From positions 62,348,125 through 62,412,124 of the forward strand of contig NC_037686.1 in assembly GCF_003255815.1 (NCBI RefSeq): DNA of 64,000 bases, written 5' to 3'. A program made the position numbers and the translations under genes. A model generated the notes under the pieces. That model saw nothing but the letters and a program-made list of their open reading frames with translations, had not been told where the DNA came from and did not search any database. Origin of the DNA: Theropithecus gelada. Lineage: Eukaryota > Chordata > Mammalia > Primates > Cercopithecidae. Shown here one piece after another: positions 56,848-64,000 of this stretch; the stretch's first letter is position 1, and each line of letters starts with the position of its first letter.

Positions 56848-57559
56848 AATGAATGCTTGTGTGACTCTTAAAGAAAGAATGTTAATCTTACTATGTGCAT
56901 AGGAGGTCAGAATACTTAGAAAACTCACTTTGAGAAAATTAGATATAGTAAAATGAAATTATTTGATTTCATTTTAATTAATGAAATAAAATAAAATTTT
57001 AATTTTAATTAGGGAAAATAAAGTATAATCACAAGTTTGTAAATTTTCAACTTACTTTGTAGTATTGAAACAAAATAGAACAATTCTTCTTTGAAACCAC
57101 CAAGGTTTATTTTAATAATGCCTAAAGACAAATCATTAGAAACCCAGAAAATTTTTATTTGAAGAATAGAGTTGGGAAGAGTCCCAGACAGGGCCATTCT
57201 TATTTTTTATGCAAATAGTTTGATAGGATAAGGAATACCAAATGATATTTTAAAGACTATAATTCTGTATTTCGGATAATTCAATTATATATGCTCACTT
57301 ATAATTAGATATGATGACAGTGGCTTATTGAAAATGTGAGTGTTCTCAGTGAGTCTTAACTGATATCTTAGTGTATAAGTTACTCCACATTTAAAAGGTC
57401 ACAATTAGCCTATACTGGGGGGTAAATTATAATTTTGGGGTGAATTTGTTTAAGGTGATTTTTATAACTATTTTCAGAGTCAAAGCATTTTGTACGTCAT
57501 GGTAATTCTTCCAGTCATGGAACAGGGCAGGGGCACTCTCTTGTACAAAGATGCAACTC
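56848..57559. other. Gene-free interval
   Basis: AT-rich. A TTTAATTTTAATTAG-like low-complexity patch lies near 56970-57015. No gene. Confidence 0.4.
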
Positions 57560-57620
57560 CAGTGGGAAACCTAGTGCCTGGCACCTAGTAGCTGTTGAAT
57601 AAACATGTGTTGCCTGCCTG
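57560..57620 (+). mobile_element. L2/MIR 3'-tail scrap, plus strand
   Basis: AACCTAGTGCCTGGCACC, TAGTAGCTGTTGAATAAAC is the characteristic 'agtgcctggcacatagtag...aataaa' terminal phrase shared by L2 and related elements. Confidence 0.65.
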
Positions 57621-58789
57621 AAAACAAATTTTCCTGTGTATCAGGGTGAGTTATTACATTGATTTTACAAATAAAAGAGAAAATATTTAAATTATTAGGC
57701 AAGAATGCCTAAGTAACTATTTGAAAAATCTCCTTTGTTTTAAAGGCTCTGTAACTATAGAGATTATCAACTGAGTCATTTTGAGATAATAGATTCATGT
57801 GCTTATTATTTCATAATAATTTTGAAGATTACATTTTGCAGTGGTGTATGCTGTGTGTAAATGCCATTATGCTGAGCACAATTTTCAGCAACAGAAATGT
57901 AATAAAAATAGGATAAATGATGAAATAAATTTCTCTCAATTTATGCTTAAGGATATATATGTGTGTGAGATAATGAATATTGGACAAAAAAATATGATGG
58001 GCTAAGAAGATTATTTGTTTAGTTTATAAAATACTTTTTTATCCTGAAAAATAGGAAACTTTTTAACTCTTGAGTAAATCGATCAATAGATGTGGACTGG
58101 AAACAATATTCCTTAGTGTGGAAAATAGGCTAGAATTAGTGTGATAGAATTAATCAAATCTACTTTTCTTTTGTAAAATGAGTAATTTACACAAAAATGA
58201 TTAACTTCAACAAAGGGCAAACTTTTCTGTTTTAAAATTTTACTCCCCAAAACACAAGCTAAGGACTTCTAAAAACAGTAATTTGGCAGGTAGATTTTAT
58301 TTCTATTTCATGTAAATGTAATTCCCTACTGTCATCAGTTTCTAATGGTTGACGATTCTGATGTTTGTACCTGCAGCCCAGACTTCAGCTTCCTACTCCA
58401 GATTCTTTGGTCTTAGCCTGCTATGCATCTCCTTTTGGAAGCCTAACAGGTGATCAAACTTAACAAGTTCAAATTCTACATTTTCTTCATTTCATTAAAC
58501 CTGCCCGTTCTTTCTGCACTCTTCCGTTTTTATTAGTTGTAGTTATATTCTTCTAGGTTTTCTTGATGAAAGGCTTAGAGTCCTTCCTAATTTCTGTCTT
58601 TCCCTCACATTTTAATTCTTACCCATAAGAAAGTACAGTGCAACACATCCTGAATGCTACCATTTTCCATCACAACCACTTACGCAAGCCACTAGTGCAC
58701 TTCTGCATCATTGTGGTGTATGTAGAATATGTAAATGGATAATATTAGTACCAATCTGACTTCTTTGCCTCCCTTTACATCACCCCATC
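57621..58789. other. Gene-free interval
   Basis: AT-rich to about 58,360, then more C/T-rich up to the L2. Part of the latter may be an upstream extension of that L2, but I cannot place it. Confidence 0.4.
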
Positions 58790-59352
58790 AACTTCAGCCT
58801 CAGTTTTCTCCATATAACAGCCAGGATGACGCTTGATACAGGTACATGAGATTGTGTAAGCCCTTCTTCACGGCCCACCAATGCTTTCCCATAATTGCTG
58901 TCAACCTACTATTATCCACCCACATATATACTGTGGGCTTCAAGGCATTGACCTTATCTTCTGGTATTCTCTGCCTGTTTTTATAGTTACTTGGACACAT
59001 CAAATAAATATCCACATTTCAGATTTTGTACTTGCTCCCTCCTCAACCTTCCCATTCTTCCCCATGGACAAGGACTTGACTCGTTTCCTTTATTTTTGCC
59101 ATTCTCTTTCATATGTCACCTTCTCAATGAGGTCTCCCCTGGCCACCTCTCCGTCATACTGGCTCTCAGCTTCCTAACTCTACCTTCCATGTCCTTTTAG
59201 CTGTAGCCACTATGGGATGTTTACCTCCTCTAAAATGTAATCTCCATGAAAACAAGGATTCTGCCTCCTGGGTTCCCTGCCTGTAGCCCCAGCACCTGAC
59301 ATAGTGCCTGATACAGAGAAGGCAATTAGTAAATATTTATTGAATGAATACT
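58790..59352 (+). mobile_element. L2 3' region, plus strand
   Basis: A long, ordered match to L2: CACCAATGCTTTCCCATAATT, TGGGCTTCAAGGCATTGACC, TCATATGTCACCTTCTCAATG, AGGTCTCCCCTGGCCACC, TCTCCATGAAAACAAGGATTC, GCACCTGACATAGTGCCTG, AAATATTTATTGAATGAAT. It reaches the element's 3' end. The 98-aa and 69-aa frames here come from the decayed L2 reading frame and its 3' UTR. Confidence 0.82.
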
Positions 59353-59625
59353 TGGCTGAGAGTTCAATCATTTAACTAAATATTAATATATGTTACTGGC
59401 TATATAAGTAACAACTAGTGGATTCAGATAAATGGCTAGATAGATGTGTTCAACTTTATTAATAATATATGATCTTATAATCACCCTGGAATGTAAATTA
59501 ATTTCAGTCAGTATAGTTTGACAAACATAAAATCATCATTTAGTATTTCAGAGTTTGTGTAAGATGAATTATCAAACCACTTTGTTTATAAACCTGTCAC
59601 CATTAAGACAGCTGATGTGATTTTT

Positions 59626-59917
59626 TTTTTTTTTGAAATGGAGTCTCGCTCTGTCGCCCAGGCTGGAGTGCAGTGGCGCGATCTCGGCTCACTGCAAGCT
59701 CTACCTCCTGGGTTCACACCATTCTCCTGCCTCAGCCTCCCCAGTAGCTGGGACTACAGGTGCCCGCCACCACGACCAGCTAATTTTTTTGTATTTTTAG
59801 TAGAGACAGGGTTTCACCATGTTTGCCAGGATGGTCTTAATCTCCTGACCTCGTGATCTGCCTGCCTCGGCCTCCCAAAGTGCTGGGATTACAGGCGTGA
59901 GCCACCACGCCCAGCCA
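59626..59917 (-). mobile_element. AluY, full length, minus strand
   Basis: TTTGAAATGGAGTCTCGC through CCACCACGCCCAGCC in antisense. The Y-type word CACTGCAAGCTC is present and many CpGs survive. The target duplication is CAGCTGATGTGATTTTT (59609-59625) and CAGCTAATGTGATTTTT (59916-59932), one mismatch. The Alu's own final bases make the left edge of the second copy ambiguous by two bases. Confidence 0.95.
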
Positions 59918-59932
59918 GCTAATGTGATTTTT

Positions 59933-61804
59933 AAACACGTGTATTTTGGAATTGATGTGTAAAATCTGAAATGCCAACAAACATTTGGTTTGGGGTGTGT
60001 GTTAGAGTATGTTAATGTTGCATTCCCTTCTACTTTTTTTGAAAGAGATCCTTGAGAGAAAAACAACTCTAGAAAATGGGGTACTGATCCAACATAAAAG
60101 ACAGAAAAATAAGTTGAAATAATCACGGTTAATAGCATTCTCATATAATACCTAAAACATCATATTTTCTACCAAAAGAAAGTACTTTACACTTGGCACA
60201 CTAGTTTTTTAGAACTCATTTTATGGCAGAGTTTTGGATGTTCAAATTTATCATTATCAAATGATCTCAAACAATACTGAGTTCGTGCCAACTTGACTCC
60301 ACTGAGTTAGTGAATTTGTTTGTGTATGTTGCTTACTACGTAATCAAGCTCAGAATAAAAGAGTACAGTTTTCAAAAGTTATATTATTGCCAAAACAAGT
60401 ACTGTATATTGGAACCCAATATCCTCAAATAATGTATTTTCCATGTAAGTGTGTAATCTCAGCTTGAGTTGTCTAATCAATCCAGCACCACGACCAACAT
60501 CAGTTCAATATCTTTTCTTCTCAAGGAAGAGCACATACGGAGAGTTTTTGCTCTTGCAATGTGTTTTAGGTTTCCACGCACTTGTGGGTCAGATGAATGG
60601 AGTTTAGTAGTCTCCACGTTTTTATATTTGCCTAATTAACATATAATAATTGTTGCAAAATGCGTAATTACAGTTGGGACACATGGAACCTCTTTAGCTT
60701 TTCTGTTAAGTCTGTAACCATGAACATCATAATAAGATTAAAATGAAACACTTATGTCAGTTGGTGTAATGATTAATTTTTTAAATTTCCCACTGAGACA
60801 CAGGGATGATTTATACCTATTTTGGATCCTTAAATATATCTTTATAAAGGTTAGAATATTAGAACATCAATCTAGATATTAATAAATGCAAAAAATACAG
60901 GACATAGCTTTCATTGTTATTATGATCACATTTTATTGTATTGATTGTGTGGGAAACAGACAGGACACCTAGAACACTGATCTGTCATAATGGAATAATA
61001 TTTCTTCCTTGATGTCTTCAGAAGAGTCAAGAGAGCTATTATTTCAGAACAGTTGCTTCTGTTTAGTAGTAGAATAGTTTGTTTTACTAAACTTAAACAA
61101 TGTAATTAAATGGACTTTTTAAAGGTGGTAAATTGTGCATGATACCGTTGGTAAGACACCAAGTCAAAGGCTACATAATTGGCTGGCTTCTTGAAAAGCA
61201 TAATAATATCATTTATCATAGAAGTTTGATAATTATTGTTGTTAGAAGAATGTTGAATTTGAATGTCTTTGAGAAATTTGGCAGAATATATTCAACAGAT
61301 AAGGCTCAGGACTCTGAAACCAAGAAAACCATGGAACAGGAGAGGATAATTCAATGAAATACTGTGGAGAGAGAAACTGTGGGCCAAGAACAGAATGAGA
61401 GTGGCCTCTAGTATATTAAAAGTCGAGAAAGAAATAATTCAAGAAAACAAAGATAAAAATGGTCAAGGAATTACAGAGACTCTCAGAAGACGTTAGAGTC
61501 AAGAGTCCCAAGGGAATAGAGCTTCAAGTAATAAATGCTCAGCAGTGCTGAATGCAGAGAAGCTGTTCCAGTGTCTTTAATTTGTTAGAAACTAGTAAAG
61601 TATCAAGCATGTGAAATTCTGAGGTGGTTACTTTAAGCTACAATCCTAGGCGTGGATCAGTCGCCTTATCATAACCTCAAATCCCATGTTATTTAGTGTG
61701 CAATTAGGAACCCCACACCTAAAAAAAGCATTCGCATGTGCTTGACCTGGCCATATATGTGTATCAAACAACATGCTTCTTTATGAAGTACTATGAATAA
61801 TATT
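59933..61804. other. Gene-free interval
   Basis: AT-rich unique-looking sequence. No nameable feature. Confidence 0.4.
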
Positions 61805-61817
61805 ACAAATAAGTTTT

Positions 61818-62124
61818 TGTTTTGTTTTGTTTTGTTTTTTTTTGAGACGGAGTCTCGCTCTGCCGCCCAGGCTGGAGTGCGGTGGCGCCATCTCGGCTCA
61901 CTGCAAGCTCCGCCTCCCGGGTTCCCGGCATTCTCCTGCCTCAGCCTCCTGAGTAGCTGGGACTACAGGCGCTGCCACCTCGCCCGGCTAATTTTTTTGT
62001 ATTTCTAGTACAGACGGGGTTTCACCGTGTTAGCCAGGATGGTCTCGATCTCCTGACCTTGTGATCCGCCCGCCTCGGCCTCCCAAAGTGCTGGGATTAC
62101 AGGCGTGAGCCACCGCGCCCGGCC
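61818..62124 (-). mobile_element. Young AluY, full length, minus strand
   Basis: An antisense poly-T tail structured as (TTTTG)n, then TGAGACGGAGTCTCGCTCTG through CCACCGCGCCCGGCC. Nearly all CpG positions are intact, the best preserved in the window. The target duplication is ACAAATAAGTTTT (61805-61817) and ACAAGTAAGTTTT (62125-62137), one mismatch. Variant words CTCTGCCGCCCAGG and GCCACCTCGCCCGG differ from the commonest AluY and may mark a subfamily. Confidence 0.96.
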
Positions 62125-62137
62125 ACAAGTAAGTTTT

Positions 62138-64000
62138 CATTGCTGAAACTAGTGGTCTTCAAGAGATGTTAGAGGAACTAAACTATTTAAAGATACTCTT
62201 AAAAGGATAAGGATATAGAAGGTTCTGTAGTGTGCACTCTTATGGAAGAAACTGGTAGATTTATCTCTAAATTGTCTTGTGACTGGCAGTGAATTTAAAG
62301 GATTCTGCTTGGTGTTAGCATTAACTAAATCTTGACCTAAGAGTATTGTCACGTTTTTTTCTTAAATGAACTTGTCATGCAAACTACAGTTACCAGATAG
62401 CTGAAATGTCCTTGCATTTTCAAAATAGGTTGTATGATTTTATTGTGTGTATGCATGCTAAAAACATTTGTATAATAAATAGCTACATGTGTGACAGATT
62501 TCAATCTGAGACATTCTTTTATTAGACCAAAAAATATAGTTATGGGAATAATATCAAACCTTAAAGCAGAGATAATTACTTTCTAAACCGGAACCAAGTG
62601 TTGTGCATAACCAAAATGTTTTCCAGTTGACATAGAGACCCAGTGAACTCCAGCAGATAATTGACTAGTGAATTTTTAACGTGGAAGCTGTTGTTTCCTG
62701 TGGCAGGCAGAGTTCACTGCTACTGTGAAAGCGTAAATCTACCTGAAAGAGATTGAGGAGGAAATAAGAAAGAAAGTGCAGAAAACACCTAAATTAATAA
62801 AGTTCTCATTCTCACTGCCTGATATAATCTTCTATTTTGGTAAATAGTAAGTATGGTTGAATTTTCCTTTATTGTAAGATTAAAGAAGGCAAAAATATTT
62901 AAGATCATAGCCTTTAAAACAGTAAAATTGCTAAACAATGTCTTAAAATAACACAAATATTTATTTTTCAGTTCAATATCTGCTATCTTTAAAAATAAGA
63001 TATTTTGCTTTGGCTAATAAACCCTCATGTTAATATAAATGTAATACTTTAGAGCAAGAAGAAAAAATATTAATTCCAGTTACAAAAATAAGTTATTATT
63101 TGACATATGTGTCATTTTATATTGAATAATATTTTAAACCAACATATTTCTTATTCAAGGACAGAAAGAGAAATGAATAGAGTCATTATTCTCTGGAACA
63201 ATAGAAGAAAATGTTATTCATAGGTCTAAAACATTGTTTCAAAAAAGGAGTACCTTTTGCAAACTAAAGAACTATTGAGAATTCTGAATGACTCGGATAA
63301 TTTTTTACAAGAGCATCCTCAGCTATATCTTTGTATGGATTCATGATGGAAAATTGTAATACTGTAGGTTTCCATGTCAAATATTAAGCTAATTACCAAT
63401 CTAGTTGTCTAGTCTGAGAGTTAATGGGATAAGTTTCAGATAGAGAACTGTCATTTTGTCTGTGTAGCTAGATGAGTAGGTAATTTAAAATAAAAGATAA
63501 GTCATTTTAGAAATATGTGAGGTCAACCAAGATCTATTAAGTTTAAATCTCTAAATCTTAATTGGAACTGTCCCAACTACCCCTATTTTATCTTACAAAC
63601 TGAGCAAGAAGATAACACCACAGTTCCTTTAAAAAAAAAAAACATCAGCACTTCCCTCACAATCACAATTTGTAATGGAAGTAACTTAATGAGGAAATAG
63701 AATTCAAACATGTACCTGATATTTTTCTGAGCCTGCTTCTCTAGTTAAGGCAAATATGATGTGTGCCATTATATAGTTAGTTGGGAAATTATATGTACTG
63801 GTAACATTTTGCATCTGATGAATATTACAAATGGAACAAGGATATGATGAGCAATAATCAAATATAAAAATGTATCTTTATAGTTTTTAGCAGCCCACGC
63901 AAAAAGAAATATTTTTTCTTCAATAAAAGTGACATTTTTTCCATTTGTTTAACATGTGAAAAACCACTTTGTAATGGCTTAAGCCTACCACATGCTATCA
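62138..64000. other. Gene-free AT-rich interval to the window end
   Basis: No recognisable element, exon or RNA gene. A short A-run lies near 63631. Confidence 0.4.

Noticed and set aside
1..64000. tRNA, rRNA, snRNA or microRNA genes
   Set aside because: I saw no cloverleaf A/B-box pair outside SINEs, no snRNA or rRNA words, and no hairpin with miRNA-like arms except the AT-rich one at 12.3 kb, which lacks other support.

Overview
This window looks like intergenic or deep-intronic DNA from a catarrhine primate (human or a close relative). It is mostly AT-rich and carries primate-specific interspersed repeats of several ages: AluJ, AluS and AluY copies, fossil Alu monomers, L1PA and older L1M fragments, MaLR LTRs (THE1/MST and MLT1), L2 and MIR relics, and DNA transposon remnants (Tigger1, a MER6-like MITE, a MER5A-like MITE). 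I found no host protein-coding gene, exon chain, tRNA, rRNA or CRISPR array that I can support. Every long open frame I examined falls inside a repeat, a microsatellite or a GC-rich element. Family names come from recognising consensus features by eye. They are not database results.

Layout. 1-150 is an A-rich/GGAA tract. 1208-2776 is a 5'-truncated L1 on the minus strand with a visible target-site duplication. Some 50 bp further on, 2829-5498 is a near full-length but dead Tigger1 element, also minus, with an old Alu inside it. 5.5-9.5 kb holds microsatellites, a MaLR solo LTR, L2 and MIR. 9.5-12.1 kb is a nest of L1M, Alu and a fossil monomer. 13.5-15.2 kb holds two L1 3' ends, one of them internally inverted and interrupted by an Alu. 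15-24.8 kb is sparse, with L2, MLT1, L1M and simple repeats. 24.8-26.2 kb is the clearest compositional anomaly: a CpG-rich segment with promoter-type motifs and a broken reading frame, followed by a degraded L2 with an AluS inside.

27-46 kb is mostly unremarkable unique-looking DNA. It contains an L1 3' end, an unassigned GC-richer block (31.7-32.3 kb), an AluS, a second inverted L1 with flanking duplications on both sides (37.3-37.8 kb), and a MITE with intact TA flanks (42.4 kb). 46.6-47.5 kb holds two MaLR LTRs 113 bp apart; the THE1-like one has a perfect 5-bp duplication. 49.67 kb is a 51-bp minisatellite. 53.45-55.25 kb is a very GC-rich ERV1-type solo LTR on the minus strand containing seven copies of a 23-bp tandem repeat. 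The last 9 kb hold a fossil Alu monomer, a long L2 fragment and two AluY insertions, the second being the youngest-looking insertion in the window.

No genes here work together in a pathway. The biology is that of transposition history: two L1 insertions show the 5'-inversion structure, several insertions are nested so relative ages can be read, and two minisatellites and several dinucleotide runs could be polymorphic. I did not find a convincing undescribed system. The best leads are the CpG-rich orphan segment at 24.88-26.21 kb, the unassigned block at 31.69-32.26 kb and the LTR-embedded 23-bp array.
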